Shown: positions 27,346 to 33,747 of the stretch, in pieces
Numbering within the stretch: the first letter of the stretch is position 1
Layout of the letters: every line of letters starts with the position of its first letter
NCBI GenBank assembly: GCA_030445745.1
Contig: JASUTE010000005.1
Coordinates: 68,528-132,527, forward strand
Source of the DNA: Candidatus Cloacimonadota bacterium
GTDB taxonomy: Bacteria; Cloacimonadota; Cloacimonadia; Cloacimonadales; TCS61
Length of the DNA stretch: 64,000 nucleotides
Reading direction: 5' to 3'
Made by a program: the position numbers and the translations under genes
The notes under the pieces: generated by a model
Database searches by the model: none
What the model was told of the DNA's origin: nothing
The model's input: only the letters and a program-made list of their open reading frames with translations

Positions 27346-27716
27346 AGTTTTTCCTTCAATTCAAACAGGTTGCCATAGCCATCTTGCAAAAATATTAAAT
27401 CGGAATGCTGACGCTGTTTACGAATTACATGGTAACCCTTTTGCTGAGCGACGTGGCAAGTATATTCACGCTGAGGAACTTTCAAACAAATATGGCCAAA
27501 ATGTGGTTGTTTGCTATCACCGTTTACAAATAATTCCAACTTCAGGTAATCTTTTTGCATTAGGAAAGCAGATGCGTCTTTTTCCAAACCGAATATTTTT
27601 TGGCTAAGTTGTCTATTTATTTGGAATTCACGCACTATTTGAAAACCCAAAAGTTCTTTGTAGAAATTATCTATCTCTGATTTATCTGAAATATCTAAGC
27701 CGATGTGCTGTAGCAT
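27342..27716 (-). CDS. VOC-superfamily (glyoxalase-like) protein
   Basis: A 124-residue protein with the two beta-alpha-beta-beta-beta halves of the vicinal-oxygen-chelate fold: MLQHIGLDISD...FYKELLGFQIV at the start and HICLKVP...FLQDGYGNLFELKE at the end. Possible metal ligands are His4, the Glu of KLELF, the His of FGHICL and the Glu of LFELKE. The reaction is unknown. It lies in a four-gene minus-strand operon of metal- and sulfur-related small proteins. Confidence 0.8.
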   Translation of the reverse strand: MLQHIGLDISDKSEIDNFYKELLGFQIVREFQINRQLSQKIFGLEKDASAFLMQKDYLKLELFVNGDSKQPHFGHICLKVPQREYTCHVAQQKGYHVIRKQRQHSDLIFLQDGYGNLFELKEKL

Positions 27717-27731
27717 CTATCTCCTTTATGG

Positions 27732-27965
27732 TTATTTTAACATCTCTTCGCGCACCATAAGATTACCGCATTTGGGGCATTTTATATCAGTACATTTAGT
27801 TCCGCGCTGATGGGGAATAGTTGTGCGACATTTGGGGCAAACACAGTTGCCGCCGGGACCATAAGCACCTCCATTATTGCGGCCTTGGCCTCCTTGGTTA
27901 AAGTTTCTTCCCATTCCTCTGCCTTGTCCACCACCATGTGGACCGGTTCCATCTCTATTTGGCAT
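27732..27965 (-). CDS. Small Gly-rich zinc-ribbon protein (MPNRDGTGP type)
   Basis: A 77-residue protein. It begins with MPNRDGTGPHGGGQGRGMGR, the start seen in a family of small proteins (DUF5320-like) often encoded beside NifX-like and Mrp-like proteins in anaerobes. The C-terminal half has two CxxC pairs (CVCPKC and IKCPKCG), so it should bind zinc or iron. The 40-residue Gly/Asn linker is probably disordered. Its start overlaps the end of the upstream paralogue by 11 bases. Confidence 0.7.
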   Translation of the reverse strand: MPNRDGTGPHGGGQGRGMGRNFNQGGQGRNNGGAYGPGGNCVCPKCRTTIPHQRGTKCTDIKCPKCGNLMVREEMLK

Positions 27966-28236
27966 TTGTCTCCTCCTTTTTATCTTCCAAAATTTCGTAG
28001 TCTTTGCTTTCTATTACGGTGTGCTCTTGCTGCTCGATATTTTTCTTTTTGCTACCCAGTTTACGGAATATCTTGCGGGAAATGCTATCTGGTTTGCGCA
28101 GATCGTTTATGATAGCACCAACTAAGGGTGCTACAACGGTCTTCCAAAAAGAAAAATTTCTCCCGCCGCTATTTGTTGTATTATTTCTACGACGACGACC
28201 ATGACCACGCGGGCCAGTTCCATCTCTATTTGGCAT
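27955..28236 (-). CDS. Small MPNRDGTGP-type protein without zinc ribbon
   Basis: A 93-residue basic protein that shares the first nine residues with its downstream neighbour, then has an Arg-rich stretch (GHGRRRRNN), a hydrophobic stretch (WKTVVAPLVGAIINDL) and an acidic tail. It contains no cysteine. It is the first gene of the operon, preceded by AGGAGAG and by a promoter at 28283-28311. Function unknown. Confidence 0.65.
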   Translation of the reverse strand: MPNRDGTGPRGHGRRRRNNTTNSGGRNFSFWKTVVAPLVGAIINDLRKPDSISRKIFRKLGSKKKNIEQQEHTVIESKDYEILEDKKEETNAK

Positions 28237-28282
28237 CTTAACTCTCCTCGTTTAATTTAATAGTTTTGAACATATGTTAAAT

Positions 28283-28311
28283 AAAATAAGTTGACTGGGC
28301 GGGCTTGTCAA
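28283..28311 (-). promoter_or_regulatory. Candidate promoter of the MPNRDGTGP/VOC/NifX operon
   Basis: On the minus strand TTGACA (28311-28306) is followed after 17 bases by TATTTT (28288-28283). The first gene starts at 28236, leaving a leader of about 40 nt. The -35 is perfect and the -10 matches four of six. Confidence 0.55.
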
Positions 28312-28330
28312 ATATTTAATCTTAAAATTG

Positions 28331-28426
28331 TTAGAAAAAAAACCACTCTGTCTGATAGAGTGGCTTTTGGTGCTTTTTTTTCTTATTATCATAGTATTCA
28401 TCCATATCTAAATTAATTTGAGCCAT
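28331..28426 (-). CDS. Candidate 31-residue small protein downstream of the sigma factors
   Basis: An ATG at 28426 is preceded by GAGGAG at an ideal four-base distance, and the frame runs 31 codons to TAA at 28331. The peptide starts MAQINLDMDEYYDNKKKK, acidic then basic. The terminator stem at 28343-28363 lies inside the frame, and the last residues are Phe encoded by its T-run. The ribosome site argues for translation; the terminator overlap argues against. No homologue is known to me. Confidence 0.4.
   Translation of the reverse strand: MAQINLDMDEYYDNKKKKHQKPLYQTEWFFF
28335..28363 (-). terminator. Intrinsic terminator downstream of the sigma-factor pair
   Basis: CCACTCT and AGAGTGG (28343-28349, 28357-28363) form a seven-pair stem with a seven-base loop. 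Eight T follow on the minus strand (28342-28335) and a T-rich stretch on the plus strand, so it may work both ways. The same stem recurs at 31268-31290. Confidence 0.75.
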
Positions 28427-28525
28427 TATTCTCCTCTTTATTTTGATTTTTGCTTAACCCAAGTTAAGAAGAATGAATTTTGGCTCAATTATTTTTAACC
28501 ACTTTTTGGATGTTATCTTTCTGAA

Positions 28526-29500
28526 TTATGCTTCACTTTTATCTCGGCTATATATTACTTTTATTTCCCCTTTGCCGTTTATGAATTCCATAATTTCTTC
28601 TCTTTTCATTTTTAAGGTTCCATCTTTTTTGGTTTGCATTATTATGTCTTTGATTTCTTTATCAACTTGAAATTCTAATATCTTTTGAGGTGGTTGAGGA
28701 AATTGAATTATCTTAATAGCATTTTCATTATAGATTTCAAATTTTGTGATGAAACAAGAAAAAAAACCATCTAAATTGTAGTAGTTTACATAAAGTTCAT
28801 ACGTTTTATTATCTATCAATTTTATGCTATAATTTAATATTTTTTTTATATGAATATCTGGTATTTTCGAAGGTATTTCACATTCCCGGAAATATAGCTT
28901 CATCTTTTCTAAAGAATTTGTTTCTAAGGCATTTTTGAATTTTTTAATAAAGTTAATTAAATTTTCATGCAGTTTAGCACCAACAATAGCCCTAGAAGCT
29001 ATCATACCATGTTGTTTGTTATACTCAGCTCGTATTTCCCTTTTTAAGCGATAGAGGCGTTTACGTAAAGTGGAGTAACTAATCCCCTTTTTTATAGCTA
29101 CTTGGCGAAGTTTTCTACCTTCGGCAATATATTTCTGCAAAAGTTCTTTATCAGATTCTTTTAAATCAATATTGTTTTCTTCCAAAACCTCCGAGAGTGT
29201 TTTAATCTGTTTATCCTCTAAAAAAGTTTCAGTATAGATGTTCTCTATTTTGTTAAAATCTACCGGGTTATTCAAAACATCTCTTTTCTGTTTCTTAAGC
29301 AGGTCAATAGCAGCATTCTTGGTGACTTTCTGGATCCAGCTTCTTAACTTTTCAGAATCTATCTTAGCAGAGTTTAAATAGTATTTCATATATACTAATA
29401 CAAGAACATCTTCTTGGTCTTCTTGATTAGTTAGGTATTTTTTTAGTACTGGGATTGAATATCTCTTTATTTTGGAATATAATGTTTTATCTGCCTGCAT
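28526..29500 (-). CDS. ECF-type sigma factor with C-terminal extension (copy A)
   Basis: A 324-residue RNA polymerase sigma factor of the extracytoplasmic-function type. Region 2 is at about residues 15-75 (NQEDQEDVLVLVYMKYY, WIQKVTKNAAIDLLKKQKR). Region 4 with the helix-turn-helix is at about 110-160 (KLRQVAIKKGISYSTLRKRL). Some 150 further residues follow, beginning FIKKFKNALETNSLEKMKLY, which resemble in outline the NTF2/SnoaL-like tails of ECF41-type factors; this is a tentative comparison. No anti-sigma gene is adjacent, so the tail may regulate activity. It is paralogous to copy B, 17 nt upstream, and has no clear ribosome site of its own. Confidence 0.8.
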   Translation of the reverse strand: MQADKTLYSKIKRYSIPVLKKYLTNQEDQEDVLVLVYMKYYLNSAKIDSEKLRSWIQKVTKNAAIDLLKKQKRDVLNNPVDFNKIENIYTETFLEDKQIKTLSEVLEENNIDLKESDKELLQKYIAEGRKLRQVAIKKGISYSTLRKRLYRLKREIRAEYNKQHGMIASRAIVGAKLHENLINFIKKFKNALETNSLEKMKLYFRECEIPSKIPDIHIKKILNYSIKLIDNKTYELYVNYYNLDGFFSCFITKFEIYNENAIKIIQFPQPPQKILEFQVDKEIKDIIMQTKKDGTLKMKREEIMEFINGKGEIKVIYSRDKSEA

Positions 29501-29517
29501 AATAATGGATTTTCTGG

Positions 29518-30501
29518 CTATTCTTCACTTTTATCTTGGTTATATATTTCTTTCATTTTACCTTTGCCTTTAAGGAATTCCATAATTTCTTCTCTTTTCA
29601 TTTTTAAAGTTCCATCTTTTTGGGTTTGCATTATCGTTTCAATTATTGTCTTATCAAGATTTACTTTTATTATTTTTTGTGGTGGTTTGGGAAATTCAAC
29701 TATTTTTATAGAATTTTCATTATAGATTTCAAAAATCGTGATAAAACTCGAAAAAATTCCTTCTAAATTGAGATAATTAACAAATAATTTGTATTTTTTA
29801 TTATCAAGTAGTTTAATATCATAATCTAAAATTTCTTTTATTTTGATATCTGGAATTTTGTGAGATATTTCACATTCCCGGAAATATAGCTTCATCTTTT
29901 CTAAAGAATTTGTTTCTAAAGCATTTTTGAATTTTTTAAGAAAGTTTTGCAGATTTTCATGCAGTTTGGCCCCAACAATTAGGCGAGAAGCTATAATACC
30001 CTGCTGTTTATTGTATTCTGCCCTAATATCTGCTTTTAATCGATATATCCTTTTTTTTATTGCAGCAAAACTGGTACGGCGCCGATAAGCTAATTTTTTT
30101 ATTTTAAATCCGGATTTGATATACCTTTCCAATAGCTGGCGCTCTGGTTGCGAAATAATCTTGCTATAATCTTTCAATATATCATCTAATGACTTAACTT
30201 CTTGCTTCTTTTTATCTTTAGTAAGAAAACTTTCGGTGATTATGTTTTCGAGGTCATCAAAATTGAGAGTTTTTTGGGAAATTTGGTGTTTTTTAGATTT
30301 ATTATAATCTATACTGGCATTTTTAGCAACTGTGATTATCCAATTATTCAGGTTTTCTTTTTGTAGTTTGTCTTCATGCAAGTAATATTTAATTAATACT
30401 GTTTGAGCCAGGTCTTCTCTATCTTCCTGATTGCTAACATATTTACAAATAGTTCTGTAAGCTAAATTTTTAACCTTCTGGTATAATTTTTCTTCCTGCA
30501 T
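29518..30501 (-). CDS. ECF-type sigma factor with C-terminal extension (copy B)
   Basis: A 327-residue paralogue of copy A with the same layout: region 2 (NQEDREDLAQTVLIKYY, WIITVAKNASIDYNKSK), region 4 (KIKKLAYRRRTSFAAIKKRI) and the same C-terminal domain. N-terminal halves differ a lot, especially in the DNA-reading helix. The stretch around EYNKQxG...FRECEI and the final DGTLKMKREEIMEF are nearly identical, also at DNA level. The two factors may thus read different promoters but share a regulatory tail. It is the first gene of the pair, divergent from the secreted-peptide gene at 30799. AT-rich relative to the surroundings. Confidence 0.8.
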   Translation of the reverse strand: MQEEKLYQKVKNLAYRTICKYVSNQEDREDLAQTVLIKYYLHEDKLQKENLNNWIITVAKNASIDYNKSKKHQISQKTLNFDDLENIITESFLTKDKKKQEVKSLDDILKDYSKIISQPERQLLERYIKSGFKIKKLAYRRRTSFAAIKKRIYRLKADIRAEYNKQQGIIASRLIVGAKLHENLQNFLKKFKNALETNSLEKMKLYFRECEISHKIPDIKIKEILDYDIKLLDNKKYKLFVNYLNLEGIFSSFITIFEIYNENSIKIVEFPKPPQKIIKVNLDKTIIETIMQTQKDGTLKMKREEIMEFLKGKGKMKEIYNQDKSEE

Positions 30502-30563
30502 AAAAATATTCCTATATTAAACATTGGCTAATCATTTTAAAAGCAATCACTTAGTCCACTTTT

Positions 30564-30594
30564 CGTCCCCTTTCTACAAAAATATCGTATATAA
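30564..30594 (+). promoter_or_regulatory. Candidate ECF promoter, copy 1
   Basis: CGTCCCC (30564-30570), a 15-base spacer, then CGTATATA (30586-30593). The layout is that of an ECF sigma promoter and equals copy 2 in both elements and spacer length. An AGGAGG follows at 30602-30607, but no normal start codon lies behind it, so its product may be an RNA or a decayed gene. Confidence 0.6.
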
Positions 30595-30626
30595 CAGTAG
30601 AAGGAGGAACTAAAGATAAAAAATAG

Positions 30627-30728
30627 ATTGAATTATTATCGTCAATAAATATATCGTGGCTTGGTGATAGAAAGAGGGAAATTGTGCATTTTAAGGATGC
30701 TGTAATTGTAATTATTGTAAGCAGTTAA
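30627..30728 (+). pseudogene. Possible decayed copy of the secreted small-protein gene
   Basis: Between the two ECF-type promoters one frame without a start runs 33 codons to TAA 30728. It encodes ISWLGD near its middle and a valine/isoleucine-rich end (DAVIVIIV). The intact neighbour encodes ISWEEVGD followed by CIVVIGDDVYIV. The likeness is short, so this may be chance. Confidence 0.25.
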
Positions 30729-30737
30729 CTTAGAATT

Positions 30738-30770
30738 CGTCCCCTTTTTCAGTTTTGTTCGTATATATAA
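30738..30770 (+). promoter_or_regulatory. Candidate ECF promoter, copy 2 (secreted small protein)
   Basis: CGTCCCC (30738-30744), a 15-base spacer, then CGTATATA (30760-30767), 32 nt before the ATG at 30799 with an AGGAGG between. The match to copy 1 in both boxes and exact spacing is the evidence. The obvious candidate reader is one of the two divergent sigma factors. Confidence 0.65.
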
Positions 30771-30798
30771 GTGAAAGCAAAAATATTAGGAGGCTACG

Positions 30799-30996
30799 AT
30801 GAAAAAGTTTTTATTAGTTATTTTTTTAATCAGTGTATTGACCAGTGGATTATTTGCAGTTGAATCGAATATAGATACAAGTAAATTGGAAGAGATTAGC
30901 TGGGAAGAAGTAGGAGATAATGCTGTTATATATGAAGTTGGTGATGGTTATTGTATCGTTGTAATAGGTGATGATGTTTACATTGTTTTCGAATAG
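30799..30996 (+). CDS. Small exported acidic protein (65 residues), likely sigma-factor target
   Basis: The product has a clear signal peptide (MKKFLLVIFLISVLTSGLFA), with cleavage expected after about residue 20. This leaves a mature acidic peptide of some 45 residues with one Cys (GYCIVVIGDD). AGGAGG lies seven bases before the ATG. It is driven by the second ECF-type promoter. No known family recognised. Role could be a signal, stress or envelope peptide; this is inference from context. Confidence 0.65.
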   Translation: MKKFLLVIFLISVLTSGLFAVESNIDTSKLEEISWEEVGDNAVIYEVGDGYCIVVIGDDVYIVFE

Positions 30997-31006
30997 AGGA
31001 TAAATC

Positions 31007-31231
31007 ATGAAAGTTCGCGATGAGATCCGGAAAATGCTCTACGAAATGGAATTGGAGAATCCTGGAATATTGGATAGATATTCGGAAAAGGATATAAACA
31101 GGATACCGGAGATAAAAGCGATACTTGAACAGAAAAAATTCAAAAAAATAATAAATTTCAAAGTAGTTAGAAAAAATAAAAATGAACAATTGGAGTCTCT
31201 TAAGTCAATAAAGTTTAATTTTTTAATATAA
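31007..31231 (+). CDS. Small basic protein of unknown function (74 residues)
   Basis: A 74-residue cytoplasmic-looking protein that starts MKVRDEIRKMLYEME and turns Lys-rich in the second half. GAGGA lies six bases before the ATG, and it follows the secreted small protein by ten bases, so they form one transcript ended by the terminator at 31268. I recognise no family. Confidence 0.55.
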   Translation: MKVRDEIRKMLYEMELENPGILDRYSEKDINRIPEIKAILEQKKFKKIINFKVVRKNKNEQLESLKSIKFNFLI

Positions 31232-31267
31232 TTTCTCTCTAAATTCCTCTCTAAAACTAATAAAGTG

Positions 31268-31299
31268 GCCACTCTTGCCCGCAGAGTGGCTCTTTTTTT
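31268..31299 (+). terminator. Intrinsic terminator after the small-protein genes
   Basis: GCCACTCT and AGAGTGGC (31268-31275, 31283-31290) form an eight-pair stem with a seven-base loop, then TCTTTTTTTTT. The stem core equals that of the terminator at 28343, so the sigma/peptide block is bracketed by twin stems. Confidence 0.85.
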
Positions 31300-31351
31300 T
31301 TGACATAATTGCCAACTTAAAGAAAATAACAAAAAAGATTGGAGTTAGAAA

Positions 31352-31756
31352 ATGCAAAAATTAGGGAATCATAAAAATTATGATGTGGAAGAGTTAAATA
31401 ATATAGAAAACCAAGCTGATATCTTCGATATCTTCGAAAATCCGCACCCGGATATGGATTATGTGATTCGTTCTGAAACTGCAGAATTTACCGCTATTTG
31501 TCCAATAACAGGTCAGCCAGATTTTGGGAAAATCATCATTGAAACTACTCCTGATAAGTATTGTATTGAACTGAAATCTTTAAAGATGTATCTGTTATCG
31601 TTTAGAAACAGAGGTATTTTCCATGAAGCGGTAACTGGGAAAATTGCTAAAGATATTATCGATACCATTAAACCAAAATGGCTAAAAGTCACTGGGGAGT
31701 TTTCTGTAAGAGGTGGCATTTCCACTACTGTAGTTTTCGAGTATCCACAAAAGTAA
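31352..31756 (+). CDS. queF: NADPH-dependent 7-cyano-7-deazaguanine (preQ0) reductase
   Basis: A 134-residue tunnel-fold enzyme that reduces preQ0 to preQ1 in queuosine synthesis. The catalytic Cys is in TAICPITGQPDFG, the substrate Glu is in ELKSLKMYLLSFRN, and the QueF signature ends GIFHEAV. It is the short, single-domain type. A TTGACA sits just after the upstream terminator, but I see no preQ1 riboswitch. No other que genes are nearby. Confidence 0.95.
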   Translation: MQKLGNHKNYDVEELNNIENQADIFDIFENPHPDMDYVIRSETAEFTAICPITGQPDFGKIIIETTPDKYCIELKSLKMYLLSFRNRGIFHEAVTGKIAKDIIDTIKPKWLKVTGEFSVRGGISTTVVFEYPQK

Positions 31757-31765
31757 AATTTTGAA

Positions 31766-31842
31766 TGGTGTGCCCGAGAGGATTCGAACCCCCGACACCC
31801 AGAACCGGAATCTGGTGCTCTATCCAGCTGAGCTACGGGCAC
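31766..31842 (-). tRNA. tRNA-Arg (anticodon CCG)
   Basis: On the minus strand GTGCCCG at the 5' end pairs perfectly with CGGGCAC at the 3' end, followed by A and an encoded CCA. The anticodon arm is CCAGA-TTCCGGT-TCTGG, giving anticodon CCG for the CGG codon. The T-arm GGGTTCGAATCC loop is normal. The 77-base gene has a complete cloverleaf. Confidence 0.95.
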
Positions 31843-31962
31843 ACATAATGCCAAACTTATAACCTCCATTTTTTATGCAACTATTTTTTAATAACTTCTC
31901 AACTTGTTAATCTGATATTGACATATAAATTAGAGTTCCTTTTTTTGTTTAAAAGGTGGAAA

Positions 31963-32571
31963 ATGGATTTAGAACAAAAACGAAAATTTTTTATTATAGA
32001 AGAGAGGGAGCTGAATTTTCAGCAAATTTATGGAAATTCTGCCCCTATACATCTGGAAATAGGATGCGGTAAGGGTGAATTTTTAGCGATGAAATCCCGA
32101 GTGATATGGGATAAGAATTTTTTGGGAATAGAGGTAAAACCAAAAAGAATAAAAAGCACGCTAAAAAAGCTAGAACCACAGCACCACAGTAATGTTCGTC
32201 TTCTGCAAATGTTTGTTGATGCGCAATCCAGCCAAATTTTTCCGCCAAATTCCATCGAGATGATCTACATCAATCATCCTGATCCCTGGCCCAAAAGAAA
32301 GCATCATAAAAGAAGATTATTGCAAGATGAATTTATCGATATATTACACAGAATATTGGTTCCAGGTGGGATTTTACAGATAATTACAGACCATGTAGCT
32401 TATGCAGAATGGATAACGAAAAAATTCCTGTCCAGGTCAGATTTTCGTAGCAAATATGAAGGTGGTTATACCAAAATCCCCTTTGAAGGACATATTGTAA
32501 CTTATTTTGAAAAAATAAAAAGATTAGAAGGCAATGATCCGATTTTTATGAAATATAAAAAGGTAGGATAA
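31963..32571 (+). CDS. trmB: tRNA (guanine-46-N7)-methyltransferase
   Basis: A 202-residue SAM-dependent enzyme that makes m7G46 in tRNA. The SAM loop is LEIGCGKGEFL, and the family signature INHPDPWPKRKHHKRR with the catalytic Asp is complete. A frame is open from 31918, but ATG 31963 has AAGGTGG upstream and is chosen. TTGACA at 31918-31923 is a candidate -35 element. Confidence 0.95.
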   Translation: MDLEQKRKFFIIEERELNFQQIYGNSAPIHLEIGCGKGEFLAMKSRVIWDKNFLGIEVKPKRIKSTLKKLEPQHHSNVRLLQMFVDAQSSQIFPPNSIEMIYINHPDPWPKRKHHKRRLLQDEFIDILHRILVPGGILQIITDHVAYAEWITKKFLSRSDFRSKYEGGYTKIPFEGHIVTYFEKIKRLEGNDPIFMKYKKVG

Positions 32572-32572
32572 A

Positions 32573-33730
32573 GTGGATAAAAATAAATTACAGGAGATCT
32601 ATCAGAAAAATATTAAGATGATAGACGATAATTTTAGCCAATATGCCACTCATAACAATCGAGCATATCGCTTAAAAGCTGAAGATAATGATTATACCAG
32701 AACTCAGTTTGCTATCGATAGAGATCGCATTCTGTACAGCGGGGCTTATCGGCGCTATCAGGGTAAAACTCAGGTTTTTTCTTTTACGAATCTTTTCGAC
32801 GAAGAGATGAGCAATCGTAGTCTGCACACTACCTATGTTTCGCAGATCTCGCGCACAATTGGCAAAAACTTGCATCTGAATACCGAATTAATCGAAGCTA
32901 TAGCACTGGGTCACGATTTGGGGCATACACCTTTTGGTCATGATGGCGAAGTAGCACTTAGCAAAGTTTGTAAGCAGTATGGAATAGGTGCTTTTCATCA
33001 TAATATTGAAAGTATGCACATTGTGGATCATATTTCCAACCGGGGTAAAGGCCTGAATTTAACTTTTCAAGTACGAGACGGCATAATTTCGCACGATGGC
33101 GAAGTTCATAATGCCAAATTGATTCCTAAAGCAGATAAAACAGAAGCTGATATTCAAAATTATATTGAAAAAATGAAAAGTGGCCAAAAAGTGAGTTGGA
33201 TGCCTGCTACCTTGGAAGGCTGTGTTGTTAGAATCTCGGATACTATTGCTTATATTGGCCAGGATATAGAAGATGCTATCCGTTATAAAATTCTACAACG
33301 CCAAGATCTTCCCAAAGATTGTGTGGCTCATTTGGGCAACACCAATAGCCAAATTATCGATACCCTGGTGAAAAGTGTGGTACTTACCAGCTACAATAAA
33401 GACTATATCGCTTTCGACGAAGATACTTCCAATTATCTTCTGAAGCTAAAAAAATTCAACTATGATAATATTTATACAAATGCCAGTGTAAAAGAATCTA
33501 AGCGTATCATCAATCGCAGCACTGAAATTTTATTCAACCAGTATATGGAAGATATAGAAACACATAATTCTAACTCAAAAATATTTAAGCATTTCCTAAA
33601 CAAAAAAACACCGGAATATTGCCAAAAATTCAGCAATGCTGAAAAAGTGCGTGATTTTCTGGCTACTATGACCGATAGATATTTTAACGAAGAGGTGAAA
33701 CACTATCTGTTACCGGGTAGGTTCTTATAA
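32573..33730 (+). CDS. dgt: Deoxyguanosine triphosphate triphosphohydrolase-like HD protein
   Basis: A 385-residue HD-domain enzyme that splits dNTPs into nucleoside and triphosphate. The metal site is in ALGHDLGHTPFGHDGE near residue 110. An upstream DRDRILYSGAYRRYQGKTQVF block and FHHNIESM are typical of the dGTPase family. It starts with GTG at 32573, one base after the trmB stop, with AGGTAGG upstream. Confidence 0.92.
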   Translation: MDKNKLQEIYQKNIKMIDDNFSQYATHNNRAYRLKAEDNDYTRTQFAIDRDRILYSGAYRRYQGKTQVFSFTNLFDEEMSNRSLHTTYVSQISRTIGKNLHLNTELIEAIALGHDLGHTPFGHDGEVALSKVCKQYGIGAFHHNIESMHIVDHISNRGKGLNLTFQVRDGIISHDGEVHNAKLIPKADKTEADIQNYIEKMKSGQKVSWMPATLEGCVVRISDTIAYIGQDIEDAIRYKILQRQDLPKDCVAHLGNTNSQIIDTLVKSVVLTSYNKDYIAFDEDTSNYLLKLKKFNYDNIYTNASVKESKRIINRSTEILFNQYMEDIETHNSNSKIFKHFLNKKTPEYCQKFSNAEKVRDFLATMTDRYFNEEVKHYLLPGRFL

Positions 33731-33747
33731 AATTTTAAGGAGATAAG

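Larger units (their letters stand above)
30502..30798. other. Divergent control region between the sigma factors and the secreted-peptide gene
   Basis: A 297-base AT-rich region. It holds the two ECF-type promoters on the plus strand and the possible decayed small gene between them. On the minus strand I see no clear TTGACA-type promoter for the sigma genes; TAATAT near 30518 is the nearest -10-like word. There is also no minus-strand copy of the CGTCCCC motif, so direct autoregulation is not shown. Confidence 0.5.

Noticed and set aside
31300-31351. preQ1 riboswitch upstream of queF
   Set aside because: Looked for the small pseudoknot aptamer (A-rich tail with a C-rich loop); only 52 bases lie between terminator and ATG and they show no such fold.
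31513-31869. 118-codon minus-strand frame covering the tRNA and queF
   Set aside because: It runs through the tRNA-Arg gene and opposite the catalytic part of queF, so it is not a real protein.
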